DNA of 64,000 nucleotides from Stomorhina lunata. Lineage: Eukaryota > Arthropoda > Insecta > Diptera > Rhiniidae. The stretch spans positions 19,496,850-19,560,849 of the forward strand of contig OW121742.1 of assembly GCA_933228675.1 (NCBI GenBank), in the 5' to 3' direction. Position 1 is the first letter of the stretch, and each line of letters opens with the position of its first letter. Below are positions 1-13,227 of this stretch, piece after piece. The notes beneath the pieces are model-generated. The model did not search any database. It had not been told where the DNA came from and saw only the letters and a list, made by a program, of their open reading frames with translations. A program made the position numbers and the translations under genes.

Positions 1-2850
1 AAAAAATTTTTAAAAATTTCCTATAAAAATAAGAAATTTTAGAAAAATTTCCTATAAAAATAAGAAATTTTTAAAAATTTCCTATAAAAATAAAAAATTT
101 TTTAAAATTTCCTATAAAAATAAAAAATTTTTAAAAATTTCCTATAAAAATAAGAAATTTTTGAAAAATTTCTTATAAAAAAAAAGAAATTTTTGAAAAA
201 TTTCCTATAAAAAATAAGAAATTTTTGAAAAATTTCCTATAAAAATAAGAAATTTTTAAAAATTTCCTATAAAAATAAAAAATTTTTTAAAATTTCCTAT
301 AAAAATAAAAAATTTTTAAAAATTTCCTATAAAAATAAGAAATTTTTGAAAAATTTCCTATAAAAAAAAAGAAATTTTTGAAAAATTTCCTATAAAAAAT
401 AAGAAATTTTTGAAAAATTTCCTATAAAAATAAGAAATTTTTGAAAAATTTCCTATAAAAAATAAGAAATTTTTGAAAAATTTCCTATAAAAATAAGAAA
501 TTTTTAAAAATTTCCTATAAAAATAAAAAATTTTTTAAAATTTCCTATAAAAATAAAAAATTTTTAAAAATTTCCTATAAAAATAAGAAATTTTAGAAAA
601 ATTTCCTATAAAAAAAAAGAAATTTTAGAAAAATTTCCTATAAAAATAAAAAATTTTTAAAAATTTCCTATAAAAATAAAAAATTTTTAAAAATTTCCTA
701 TAAAAATAAGAAATTTTTGAAAAATTTCCTATAAAAAAAAAGAAATTTTAGAAAAATTTCCTATAAAAATAAGAAATTTTTAAAAATTTCCTATAAAAAT
801 AAAAAATTTTTAAAAATTTCCTATAAAAATAAGAAATTTTTGAAAAATTTCCTATAAAAAAAAAGAAATTTTTGAAAAATTTCCTATAAAAAATAAGAAA
901 TTTTTGAAAAATTTCCTATAAAAATAAGAAATTTTTAAAAATTTCCTATAAAAATAAAAAATTTTTTAAAATTTCCTATAAAAATAAAAAATTTTTAAAA
1001 ATTTCCTATAAAAATAAGAAATTTTTGAAAAATTTCCTATAAAAAAAAAGAAATTTTTGAAAAATTTCCTATAAAAAATAAGAAATTTTTGAAAAATTTC
1101 CTATAAAAATAAGAAATTTTTGAAAAATTTCCTATAAAAAATAAGAAATTTTTGAAAAATTTCCTATAAAAATAAGAAATTTTTAAAAATTTCCTATAAA
1201 AATAAAAAATTTTTTAAAATTTCCTATAAAAATAAAAAATTTTTAAAAATTTCCTATAAAAATAAGAAATTTTAGAAAAATTTCCTATAAAAAAAAAGAA
1301 ATTTTAGAAAAATTTCCTATAAAAATAAGAAATTTTAGAAAAATTTCCTGTAAAAATAAGAAATTTTTTAAAAATTTCCTATAAAAATAAAAAACTTTTG
1401 AAAAATTTCCTATAAAAATAAGAAATTTTAGAAAAATTTCCTATAAAAATAAGAAATTTTAGAAAAATTTCTTATAAAAATAAGAAATTTTTGAAAAATT
1501 TCCTATAAAATAAGAAATTTTTGAAAAATTTCCTATAAAAAAAAAGAAATTTTTGAAAAATTTCCTATAAAAAATAAGAAATTTTTGAAAAATTTCCTAT
1601 AAAAATAAGAAATTTTTGAAAAATTTCCTATAAAAAATAAGAAATTTTTGAAAAATTTCCTATAAAAATAAGAAATTTTTAAAAATTTCCTATAAAAATA
1701 AAAAATTTTTTAAAATTTCCTATAAAAATAAAAAATTTTTAAAAATTTCCTATAAAAATAAGAAATTTTAGAAAAATTTCCTATAAAAAAAAAGAAATTT
1801 TAGAAAAATTTCCTATAAAAATAAGAAATTTTAGAAAATTTTCCTGTAAAAATAAGAAATTTTTTAAAAATTTCCTATAAAAATAAGAAATTTTTGAAAA
1901 ATTTCCTATAAAAATAAGAAATTTTTGAAAAATTTCCTATAAAAATAAGAAATTTTTGAAAAATTTCCTATAAAAATAAGAAATTTTTAAAAAATTTCCT
2001 ATAAAAATTAGAAATTTTTGAAAAAAGAAATTTTAGAAAAATTTCCTATAAAAATAAGAAATTTTAGAAAAATTTCCTGTAAAAATAAGAAATTTTTTAA
2101 AAATTTCCTATAAAAATAAAAAACTTTTGAAAAATTTCCTATAAAAATAAGAAATTTTAGAAAAATTTCCTATAAAAATAAGAAATTTTAGAAAAATTTC
2201 TTATAAAAATAAGAAATTTTTGAAAAATTTCCTATAAAATAAGAAATTTTTGAAAAATTTCCTATAAAAAAAAAGAAATTTTTGAAAAATTTCCTATAAA
2301 AAATAAGAAATTTTTGAAAAATTTCCTATAAAAATAAGAAATTTTTGAAAAATTTCCTATAAAAATAAAAAACTTTTGAAAAATTTCCTATAAAAATATA
2401 AATTTTTGAAAAATTTCCTATAAAAATAAGAAATTTTTGAAAATTTTCCTATAAAAATAAAAAACTTTTGAAAAATTTCCTATAAAAATTAGAAATTTTT
2501 AAAAAATTTCCTATAAAAATTAGAAATTTTTGAAAAATTTCCTATAAAAATAAGAAATTTCTGAAAAATTTCCTATAAAAATAAGAAATTTTTGAAAAAT
2601 TTCCTATAAAAATAAGAAATTTTTGAAAAATTTCCTATAAAAATAAGAAATTTTTGAAAAATTTCCTATAAAAATAAGAAATTTTTGAAAAATTTCCTAT
2701 AAAAATAAGAAATTTTTGAAAAATTTCCTATAAAATAAGAAATTTTTGAAAAATTTCCTATAGAAATAAGAAATTTTTGAAAAATGTCCTTTAAAAATAA
2801 ATTTTTCGAAAATTTCCTATAAAAATAAGAAATTTTCAATAATTGCTTAT
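1..2850. repeat. Tandem array A, 31-bp AT-rich unit (runs off left edge)
   Basis: A 31-bp unit is repeated without interruption from the window edge. Its core reads TTTCCTATAAAAATAAGAAA followed by TTTTTGAAAAA. Variants (AAAAAATT, TTTTAGAAAA, CCTGTAAAA, AAAACTTTTG) recur in fixed order, which indicates higher-order repeats. The unit is the reverse complement of the array B unit with about one base changed. It has no coding potential. Confidence 0.95.
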
Positions 2851-3505
2851 AATAATAAAAAATGTTTGTTAAATAGAATTGTTCAATTTCTAGCTTAATC
2901 TAGCGATTATCCCCACGTTATCTTGGTTGTTTTTCAAACATTAAAATTCGTCTTTAGTCAGTATTTAAATTTGGGTATATGGCGTGATGAGATATTCAAT
3001 CTGTCTAAAATGAAAAATAATTAAAATTTATGGAGATAAAAAATAAGAATTAAAAAACCAAGTCTGATATAAACCGAGAAACCGCTGTTCTAAATTATTC
3101 CTTAGATATTTTTGAAATACCCAAATTATAAACATATGTTTGTAAAGACATAAAATTAATATTTCCATCACTCTTTTTAGCAAAAGAAAGTTTTAAAAAT
3201 AAAAATAAAAAAAAAGTTTTTTAAATAAAAAATTTCCCTTAATTGATTTTTTTATAATTATCCCTATATGACTACCAATATTGAAAATAAATCATTTTGA
3301 AATAATTGGCCAGCCTAAAGCAGATTTGAGTTTCAATATAAAAAAAAATCCAATAAATTTTACACGTAATTTAAAATTTATATTTATGGGCTACTCCAAA
3401 GATTAAATAAAATTATTTTAAAGTTAAAAGTTTTAACTACAACCCGAAATGAAATCATAATTTACATCGAATATTTGTGGCAAAATCATTAATTTAAGAC
3501 TCGTT
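2851..3505. other. Unique AT-rich spacer
   Basis: AT-rich sequence between array A and the first dispersed element. I see no open frame, RNA gene or splice-site pair. Confidence 0.6.
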
Positions 3506-4286
3506 TTTATACCCTTCACCACCATAGGTGGAAAGGGTATTATAAGTTTATGCTGATGTTTGTAACGCATAGAAATATTTGTCTTAGACCCACCTTTTAG
3601 TATACCAATAGACTTAGAATCACTTTCTGAGTCGATTTAGCGATGTCTGTCCGTCTGGCTGAACCCCCATGTAAACCTTGTAATCAAACTACAGGTCGCA
3701 ATTCTAAAGATAATTTGATGAAATTTGGCACAGATAATTTTTTTGATAATGGGACCATGGCTATTGAAATTGGTCAAAATCGGTCCATTATTTATGGTAC
3801 CTCCCATAGGTCCCACTTCCCGGAATTGCTATATTGGCCACAAATATCAATGAAATTTAAATCAGATACTGTTTATGTAAACTTAAATCACTGTACCAAA
3901 TTTCGTTGAAATCGGTCCACATTTGACCATAGCTCCCACACAAACTCTTCTTCAAAAACGCACTAAATGAGACAAAAAATCACTAAAACGCTCGTAAATC
4001 TAAAGATAATGAAAATTTTGAGTTGATTTTTTGCACACATAATTTTTGTAACAACTGTAATCAATTTGCCAAATTTCGAGATAACCGGTCCACATTTGAC
4101 CCTAGCTATCATATACGTCCAAATGACGGAAACAGGTTGAATATATACGTTTTGAGAAAATGTTTGTATTATGGCAAAATTTAGCAAATACTTGTCTTTA
4201 TACAGGAAAAATAACACCTTTGACCTTAGTGGTGAAGGGTATCGTATGGTCGGCTTGACTGACTATAGCGCTTTCTTACTTGTTTA
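3506..4286. mobile_element. Non-autonomous dispersed element with short terminal inverted repeats, copy 1
   Basis: The left end ATACCCTTCACCAC (about 3510-3523) is matched in reverse complement by GTGGTGAAGGGTAT at 4229-4242. A further conserved tail ends in CTTTCTTACTTGTTT. The interior (AATCAAACTACAGGTCGCAA, GATGAAATTTGGCACAGATA and similar) resembles a very common repeat in calyptrate fly genomes, from memory. Small open frames here (88 aa +, 84 aa -) look like chance frames inside the repeat. A second, left-truncated copy lies at 6965-7438. No transposase is present, so it depends on other elements or is dead. Confidence 0.65.
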
Positions 4287-4844
4287 TACTGACATCGATT
4301 TTTTTTAAGTTATGCTAAAAAAACAATTTAATTTTTATGTTTTCGAGTTTGTTTAACAATTGGGTACATGTAAACATTTTTTTGTACGTATTAATTTTTT
4401 ATTGTAACTAAATAGTTTTTTGATGGAACTTGTACAAAATCATTTTACATTATCATGTTAATTAAATGTTGATTTATTTGTATTTAAAAATTTATTCATA
4501 TAATGACCATAACTGATCTTGTCAGATAGATAACGAAGATGTTTACAATGTCATTTGTTGTAATTTTGTTTGAGGATTCAAAAATCAAAAGTTATTAATT
4601 TAAAACGGAATATGTTTAATGAACATGATATTTTAGATTTTAACAGTTCATGTCTTTATTAAATCCGGATAAATATAAGATTCTTATTGTTAAATTTTTG
4701 AACTGGTTTAAAATTCTTAATTTTTAAATCAACTTAAGGTGTGAAGAATTTATTTAAAACAAAATATTTTGTGACAGCTTGTTTAGAATTTAAAATTAGT
4801 TCCAAAACCAGTTCCATTAATATTAATTTAAAATTCCAATTTTA
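4287..4844. other. Unique AT-rich spacer
   Basis: AT-rich sequence between element copy 1 and array B, with no supported gene. The predicted 99-aa frame starting at 4741 runs into the array and is an artefact of the repeat. Confidence 0.6.
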
Positions 4845-6965
4845 TTTCTACAAAAAATTTTTCAAAAATTTCCTACTTTTTATAGGAAATTTTTCAAATA
4901 TTTCCTATTATTATAGGAAATTTTTCAAAAATGTCCTATTTTTAAAGGAAATTTTTCAAAAATTTCCTATTTTTATAGGAAAATTTTCAAAAATTTACTA
5001 TTTTTATAGGAAATTTTTCAAAAATTTCCTATTTTTATAGGAAATTTTTCAAAAACTTCCTATTTTTATAGGAAATTTTTCAAAAATTTCCTATTTTTAT
5101 AGGAAATTTTTCAAAAACTTCCTATTTTTATAGGAAATTTTTCAAAAATTTCCTATTTTTATAGGAAATTTTTCAAAAATTTCCTATTTTTATAGGAAAT
5201 TTTTCAAAAATTTCCTATTTTTATAGGAAATTTTTCAAAAATTTCCTATTTTTATAGGAAATTTTTCAAAAATTTCCTATTTTTATAGGAAATTTTTCAA
5301 AAATTTCCTATTTTTATAGGAAATTTTTCAAAAATTTCCTATTTTTATAGGAAAATTTTTCAAAAATTTCCTATTTTTATAGGAAATTTTTCAAAAATTT
5401 CCTATTTTTATAGGAAATTTTTCAAAAATTTCCTATTTTTATAGGAAATTTTTCAAAAATTTCCTATTTTTATAGGAAATTTTTCAAAAATTTCCTATTT
5501 TTATAGGAAATTTTTCAAAAATTTCCTATTTTTATAGGAAATTTTTCAAAAATTTCCTATTTTTATAGGAAATTTTTCAAAAATTTCCTATTTTTATAGG
5601 AAATTTTTCAAAAATTTCCTATTTTTATAGGAAATTTTTCAAAAATTTCCTATTTTTATAGGAAATTTTTCAAAAATTTCCTATTTTTATAGGAAATTTT
5701 TCAAAAATTTCCTATTTTTATAGGAAATTTTTCAAAAATTTCTTATTTTTATAGGAAATTTTTCAAAAATTTCCTATTTTTATAGGAAATTTTTCAAAAA
5801 TTTCCTATTTTTATAGGAAATTTTTCAAAAATTTCCTATTTTTATAGGAAATTTTTCAAAAATTTCCTATTTTTATAGGAAATTTTTCAAAAATTTCCTA
5901 TTTTTATAGGAAATTTTTCAAAAATTTCCTATTTTTATAGGAAATTTTTCAAAAATTTCCTATTTTTATAGGAAATTTTTCAAAAATTTCCTATTTTTAT
6001 AGGAAATTTTTCAAAAATTTCCTATTTTTATAGGAAATTTTTCAAAAATTTCCTATTTTTATAGGAAATTTTTCAAAAATTTCCTATTTTTATAGGAAAT
6101 TTTTCAAAAATTTCCTATTTTTATAGGAAATTTTTCAAAAATTTCCTATTTTTATAGGAAATTTTTCAAAAATTTCCTATTTTTATAGGAAATTTTTCAA
6201 AAATTTCCTATTTTTATAGGAAATTTTTCAAAAATTTCCTATTTTTATAGGAAATTTTTCAAAAATTTCCTATTTTTATAGGAAATTTTTCAAAAATTTC
6301 CTATTTTTATAGGAAATTTTTCAAAAATTTCCTATTTTTATAGAAAATTTTTCAAAAATTTTCTATTTTTAAAGGAAATTTTTCAAAAATTTCCTATTTG
6401 TATAGAAAATTTTTCAAAAATTTCCTATTTTTATAGGAAATTTTTCAAAAATTTCCATTTTTATAGGAAATTTTTCAAAAATTTCCTATTTTTATAGGAA
6501 ATTTTTCAAAAATTTCCTATTTTTATAGGAAATTTTTCAAAAATTTCCTATTTTTATAGGAAATTTTTCAAAAATTTCCTATTTTTATAGGAAATTTTTC
6601 AAAAATTTCCTATTTTTATAGGAAATTTTTCAAAAATTTCCTATTTTTATAGGAAATTTTTCAAAAATTTCCTATTTTTATAGGAAATTTTTCAAAAATT
6701 TCCTATTTTTATAGGAAATTTTTCAAAAATTTCCTATTTTTATAGGAAATTTTTCAAAAATTTCCTATTTTTATAGGAAATTTTTCAAAAATTTCCTATT
6801 TTTATAGGAAATTTTTCAAAAATTTCCTATTTTTAAAGGAAATTTTTAAAAAATTTCCTATTTTTAAAGGAAATTTTTCAAAAATTTCCTATTTGTATAG
6901 GAAATTTTTCAAAAATTTCCTATTTTTATAGGAAATTTTTCAAAAATTTCCTATTTTTATAGGAC
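4845..6965. repeat. Tandem array B, 31-bp unit, inverted relative to A
   Basis: About 68 copies of a 31-bp unit, ATAGGAAATTTTTC followed by AAAAATTTCCTATTTTT. Most of the unit is a palindrome centred on one base. The middle of the array is almost uniform, while the left edge and 6340-6480 and 6830-6900 carry variants. The array stops abruptly inside the second copy of the dispersed element at about 6963. Confidence 0.95.
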
Positions 6966-7438
6966 CTATGGGAGGTCCATTATTTATGGTACCTCCCATA
7001 GGTCCCACTTCCCGGAATTGATATTTTGGCCACAAAAATCAATATTTTTTCATGAAATTTAAAACGTATACTGCTTATGTAAACCAAAATTACTGTACCA
7101 AATTTCGTGCAGTAATCTTCTGCCAAAACGCACTAAATGAGACAAAAATCGCTCATAAATTTGATAATAAGAATTTTGAGTTTTTTTTTTTGCACACATA
7201 ATTTTTGTAAAAACTGTAATCAATTTGCCAAATTTCGAGATAATCGGTCCACATTTGACCCTAGCTCTCAAATGACGGAAACAGCTTAAATATATGAGTT
7301 TTGAGAAAATGTTTATATGATGGCAAAATTAAGCAAATATTTGTCTTTATACACGAAAAAGAAAATCTTTGTTCTTAGTGGTAAACGGTATAGTATGGTC
7401 GGGCTTGACAGACTATAGCACTTTCTTACTTTTTTATA
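6966..7438. mobile_element. Dispersed element copy 2, left-truncated
   Basis: From about 6970 the sequence matches copy 1 from about 3778 (GGTCCATTATTTATGGTACC, then the same TCCCACTTCCCGGAATTG block) through to the tail CTTTCTTACTT at about 7424. The left third is missing and is replaced by array B, so the array joins the element interior directly. Diverged from copy 1 by scattered substitutions and indels. Confidence 0.65.
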
Positions 7439-8154
7439 GAAAATTTCTTATTTTTATAGAAAATATTTTTCTTATTTTTTCAAAATAAAATATTACGTAT
7501 TTAAATTTATAAATTTTCACTATCAAAAGTGCAACAAATTTACCCTAACCTGCACCCTATTTTTCTCATCCCATTCTGGGTAGGTCAAGGTTGACTAAAT
7601 TAACCTCGAAAAATATGATTATGAGAACAACAACCAGAATAACAACATCCGTAATATGATGCGATTTTGATAATTACAATGTTCTTCCCCCCATCCCTTA
7701 TCAGCCAGAACAAAATATTTTTGTAAATAATAAAAATTATATACTTTTCCTTTCCATTTCGGAACCCGCTGACATCAACTTATGCACGTAAATTCAAACT
7801 AATATATTGAAAAAAAAAACTTTTAATATTTACTAAAAATACTATTTACGACATCTTTGTACACAAAACTGTTTGCAAAAGTACATTAAACAAAAAAATT
7901 GCACATCATTAAAAAAATGTGTAGAACAGCGAAAAAACAGTGAAATTATGTCACTAACTCTTGTGTGTTTGACATCATAATGGGTGAACTAAATACTCGT
8001 ACAATGTAAGACAAATGCGAAATGGGCTGGGAGTGTTCCACACAAAATTTTATACATATTCAAGGTTTTTAGAAATGGGTTAAGTTTAACGGATTTTATT
8101 TTTTAGGGGATGACAGACATTGTAATCGTTAAAAGGCTGTCACATTATTTACCA
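7439..8154. other. Unique spacer
   Basis: AT-rich non-repetitive sequence with no open frame or RNA gene that I recognise. Confidence 0.55.
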
Positions 8155-10350
8155 TTATCGTTAAAAAAATTTTTTCTATAGAAAAATTTTCGTTAAGAAA
8201 TTTTTTCTATAGAAAAATTTTCGTTAAGAAATTTTTTCTATAGAAAAATTTTCGTTAAGAAATTTTTTCTATAGAAAAATTTTCGTTAAGAAATTTTTTC
8301 GATAGAAAAATTTTCGTTAAGAAATTTTTTCTATAGAAAAATTTTCGTTAAGAAATTTTTTCTATAGAAAAATTTTCGTTAAGAAATTTTTTCTATAGAA
8401 AAATTTTCGTTAAGAAATTTTTTCTATAGAAAAATTTTCGTTAAGAAATTTTTTCTATAGAAAAATTTTCGTTAAGAAATTTTTTCTATAGAAAAATTTT
8501 CGTTAAGAAATTTTTTCTATAGAAAAATTTTCGTTAAGAAATTTTTTCTATAGAAAAATTTTCGTTAAGAAATTTTTTCTATAGAAAAATTTTCGTTAAG
8601 AATTTTTTTCTATAGAAAAATTTTCGTTAAGAAATTTTTTCTATAGAAAAATTTTCGTTAAGAAATTTTTTCTATAGAAAAATTTTCGTTAAGAAATTTT
8701 TTCTATAGAAAAATTTTCGTTAAGAAATTTTTTCTATAGAAAAATTTTCGTTAAGAAATTTTTTCTATAGAAAAATTTTCGTTAAGAAATTTTTTCTATA
8801 GAAAAATTTTCGTTAAGAAATTTTTTCTATAGAAAAATTTTCGTTAAGAAATTTTTTCTATAGAAAAATTTTCGTTAAGAAATTTTTTCTATAGAAAAAT
8901 TTTCGTTAAGAAATTTTTTCTATAGAAAAATTTTCGTTAAGAAATTTTTTCTATAGAAAAATTTTCGTTAAGAAATTTTTTCTATAGAAAAATTTTCGTT
9001 AAGAAATTTTTTCTATAGAAAAATTTTCGTTAAGAAATTTTTTCTATAGAAAAATTTTCGTTAAGAAATTTTTTCTATAGAAAAATTTTCGTTAAGAAAT
9101 TTTTTCTATAGAAAAATTTTCGTTAAGAAATTTTTTCTATAGAAAAATTTTCGTTAAGAAATTTTTTCTATAGAAAAATTTTCGTTAAGAAATTTTTTCT
9201 ATAGAAAAATTTTCGTTAAAAAATTTTTTCTATAGAAAAATTTTCGTTGAAAAATTTTTTCTATAGAAAAATTTTCGTTAAAAAATTTTTTCTATAGAAA
9301 AATTTTCGTTAAAAAATTTTTTCTATAGAAAAATTTTCGTTAAAAAATTTTTTCTATAGAAAAATTTTCGTTAAAAAATTTTTTCTTTAAAAAAATTATT
9401 GTTAAAAAATTTTTTCTTTAAAAAAATTATTGTTAAAAAATTTTTTCTATTGAAAAATTTTCGTTAAAAAATTTTTTCTATAGAAAAATTTTCGTTAAAA
9501 AATTTTTTCTATAGAAAAATTTTCGTTAAAAAATTTTTTCTATAGAAAAATTTTCGTTCAAAAATTTTTTCTATAGAAAAATTTTCGTTCAAAAATTTTT
9601 TCTATAGAAAAATTTTCGTTAAAAAATTTTTTCTATAGAAAAATTTTCGTTAAAAAATTTTTTCTATAGAAAAATTTTCGTTAAAAAATTTTTTCAATAG
9701 AAAAATTTTCGTTAAAAAATTTTTTCTATAGAAAATTTTTTGTTAAAAAATTTTTTCTATAGAAAAATTTTCGTTAAAAAATTTTTTCTATAGAAAAATT
9801 TTCGTTAAAAAATTTTTTCTATAGAAAAATTTTCGTTAAAAAATTTTTTCTATAGAAAAATTTTCGTTAAAAAATTTTTTCTATAGAAAAATTTTCGTTA
9901 AAAAATTTTTTCTATAGAAAAATTTTCGTTAAAAAATTTTTTCTATAGAAAAATTTTCGTTAAAAAATTTTTTCTATAGAAAAATTTTCGTTAAAAAATT
10001 TTTTCTATAGAAAAATTTTCGTTAAAAAATTTTTTCTATAGAAAAATTTTCGTTAAAAAATTTTTTCTATAGAAAAATTTTCTTTAAAAAATTTTTTCTA
10101 TAGAAAAATTTTCGTTAAAAAATTTTTTCTATAGAAAAATTTTTGTTAAAAAATTTTTTCTATAGAAAAATTTTTGTTAAAAATTTTTTTCTATAGAAAA
10201 ATTTTTGTTAAAAAATTTTTTCTATAGAAAAATTTTCGTTAAAAAATTTTTTCTATAGAAAAATTTTCTTTAAAAAATTTTTTCTATAGAAAAATTTTCG
10301 TTAAAATATTTTTTCTATAGAAAAATTTTCGTTAAAAAATTTTTTCTATA
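8155..10350. repeat. Tandem array C, 31-bp unit
   Basis: About 70 copies of a 31-bp unit: TTTTTCTATAGAAAAA (a perfect palindrome) followed by TTTTCGTTAAGAAA or TTTTCGTTAAAAAA. The GTTAAGAAA form fills about 8205-9215 almost without variation; the GTTAAAAAA form fills the remainder. Two adjacent units near 9385-9430 carry CTTTAAAAAAATTATTG variants. Confidence 0.95.
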
Positions 10351-11359
10351 TTACTATTTTTATTTACTGCGGTATAAATATTTAATTTTGAAGCGGATTT
10401 AACTAATGACTTTTATAAGGTTCTTATAATTTTTTGAATTATGCAATCGTTATTAGAATTCAAATAATTACTCAAATGTTTTTGTACTTTCATTAAGTAC
10501 AAATTATATTTTTGTTGATTATTCATGATATCAGGGCAAGTTTTTCAAGCAATTTTTAAGCCATTGGATATTTTCTTGCTTTTTTTTTTGTTAAATTTGC
10601 TAATAGATTCTTAAACTTAATCCTGAAATTTTGTGATTATTTTATGTTATTTAAAGCATTAAAAATTTTAGATATGTAATTTTGTATCCCTAAAAAAACT
10701 TCCCCTATTAATGATAAAAAACAAAATTAAGCACAAAAAAAAATTCGGTCAATTTAAATTGCGTGTTTTTTGATACGCATATTTTATTGTATGACCATTA
10801 TTTTTATGATAATTTTTATTTCTATCTTTATTCATATGTAATGGGACATTGTCTATAAATAGACTGAGCTACATCGATAAAAATTATTTATTATATAATT
10901 CTCTATTAGTTTTGGTGTGTATTAATTTAAATTTTATTTAAAGAATTTCTGTTTATGGAAAGTTGAAATTTTGACTTTAAACTAATGATTAATATTCCAT
11001 TTAAGTTTTTCAAATCGTAAGACCAAGTTAATTAGTTTTGTTTGTTTTTGGTGAGGAAAGATGGGAAATTGGTTTAAATATTTAAACAGTAACAGAAATT
11101 TTAAGGTATGAAATCATACACAAAATCTAGATTGTAGATGATTAAACATCGTTTAGAATTTTTGAGGTTACTATTCTTATTACAATGAATAAGATGGATT
11201 TAGGTTTTTTTTTATAGATTAACAAAAAACCACAATGTTTTTTCCTGGTTGAGTTATTTTTTAACACAAAACTGATAAGATACAATAATAAACTTAAGCT
11301 TTTTTTAATTATACATATACCAAAAAAAATGTAAGTGTGTTCTATAAATCAAGAAGTTT
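10351..11359. other. Unique spacer
   Basis: About 1 kb of AT-rich single-copy sequence between arrays C and D. No open frame above background and no paired splice sites. Confidence 0.55.
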
Positions 11360-12085
11360 GTATTTTTGATATAAAATTTTTCTATTGAAAATTTTTGATA
11401 TAAAATTTTTCTATTGAAAATTTTCGATATAAAATTTTTCCATAGAAAATTTTCGATACAAAATTTTTCTATAATAAATTTTGGATATTAAATTTTTCTA
11501 TTGAAAATTTTCGATATAAAAATTTTCTATAGAAAATTTTCGATATAAAAATTTTCTATAGAAAATTTTCGATATAAAAATTTTCTATAGAAAATTTTCG
11601 ATATAAAAATTTTCTATAGAAAATTTTCGATATAAAAATTTTCTATAGAAAATTTTCGATATAAAATTTTTCTATAGAAAATTTTCGATATAAAATTTTT
11701 CTATAGAAAATTTTTGATATAAAACTTTTCTATAGAAAATTTTCGATATAAAATTTTTCTATAGAAAATTTTAGCTACAAAATTTTTTATAGAAAATTTT
11801 TTTTACACAAAATGTTTCTACAAAAAATTTGCAATATACAATTTTTCTATAGAAAATTTTCAATATCAAATTTTTCTATAGAAAATTTTCGATATAAAAT
11901 TTTTCTGTAGAAAATTTTCGATATAAAATTTTTGTATAGAAAATTTTAGCTACAAAATTTTTTATAGAAAATTTTAGCTACAAAATTTTTTATCGAAATT
12001 TTTCAATATAAAATTTTTCTATAATAAATTTTCAATATAAAATTTTTCTATAATAAATTTTCAATATAAAATTTTTCTATAAAAA
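11360..12085. repeat. Tandem array D1, 29-bp unit (CGATATAAAA type)
   Basis: Units of 29 bp, CGATATAAAA followed by TTTTTCTATAGAAAATTTT, fairly diverged at both ends. The array passes without a gap into the 31-bp CGTTAAAAAA type of D2. Confidence 0.9.
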
Positions 12086-13227
12086 ATGTTCGTTAAAAAA
12101 TTTTTTCTATAGAACATTTTTCGTTAAAAAATTTTTTATATAGAAAAATTTTCGTTAAAAAATTTTTTCTAAAGAAAAATTTTCGTTAAAAAATTTTTTC
12201 TAAAGAAAAATTTTCGTTAAAAAATTTTTTCTAAAGAAAAATTTTCGTTAAAAAATTTTTTCTAAAGAAAAATTTTCGTTAAAAAATTTTTTCTAAAGAA
12301 AAATTTTCGTTAAAAATTTTTTTCTAAAGAAACATTTTCGATAAAAAATTTCTCTATGAAAAAATTTTCGTTAAAAAATTTTTTCTATGGAAAAATTTTC
12401 GTTAAACAATTTTTTCTAAAGAAAAATTTTCGTTAAAAAATTTTTTCTATAGAAAAATTTTCGTTAAAAAATTTTTTCTATAGAAAAATTTTCGTTAAAA
12501 AATTTTTTCTATAGAAAAATTTTCGTTAAAAAATTTTTTCTATAGAAAAATTTTCGTTAAAAAAATTTTTCCATAGAAAAACTATAGAAAAATTTTCGTT
12601 AAAAAATTTTTTCTATAGAAAAATTTTCGTTAAAAATTTTTTCTATAGAAACATGTTCGTTAAAAAATTTTTTCTATAGAAAAATTTTCGTTAAAAAAAT
12701 TTTTCCATAGAAAAAATTTCGTTAAAAAAATTTTTGCATAGAAAAAATTTCGTTAAAAAAATTTTTCTATAGCAAAATTTTTCCATAGAAAAAATTTCGT
12801 TAAATAATTTTTTCTATAGAAAAATTTTCGTTAACAAATTTTTTCTATAGAAAAATTTTCGTTAAAAAATTTTCGTTAAAAAATTTTTTCTATAGAAAAA
12901 TTTTCGTTAAAAAATTTTTTCTATAGAAAAATTTTCGTTAAAAAATTTTTTCTATAGAAAAATTTTCGTTAAAAAATTTTTTCTATAGAAAAATTTTCGT
13001 TAAAAAATTTTTTCTATAGAAAAATTTTCGTTAAAAAATTTTTTCTATAGAAAAATTTTCGTTAAAAATTTTTTTCTATAGAAAAATTTTCGTTAAAAAA
13101 ATTTTTAGAAAAAATTTCGTTTAAAAAATTTTTCCGTAGAAAAAATTTCGTTAAATAATTTTTTCTATAAAAAATTTTCGTTAAAAAATTTTTTCTATAG
13201 AAAAATTTTCGTTAAAAAATTTTTTCA
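12086..13227. repeat. Tandem array D2, 31-bp unit (CGTTAAAAAA type)
   Basis: The same unit as the second half of array C, in the same orientation. A CTAAAGAAAA subvariant dominates 12160-12345 and short rearranged units occur near 12570-12870. Ends at about 13227. Confidence 0.92.

Noticed and set aside
3643..4217. Open frames of 88 aa (+) and 84 aa (-)
   Set aside because: They lie inside a dispersed element whose second copy does not preserve either frame.
4741..5040. 99-aa frame rich in Phe/Lys
   Set aside because: It is translation of the 31-bp tandem repeat.
1..6965. CRISPR-like array
   Set aside because: Repeats are head to tail with no unique spacers and the DNA is clearly animal.
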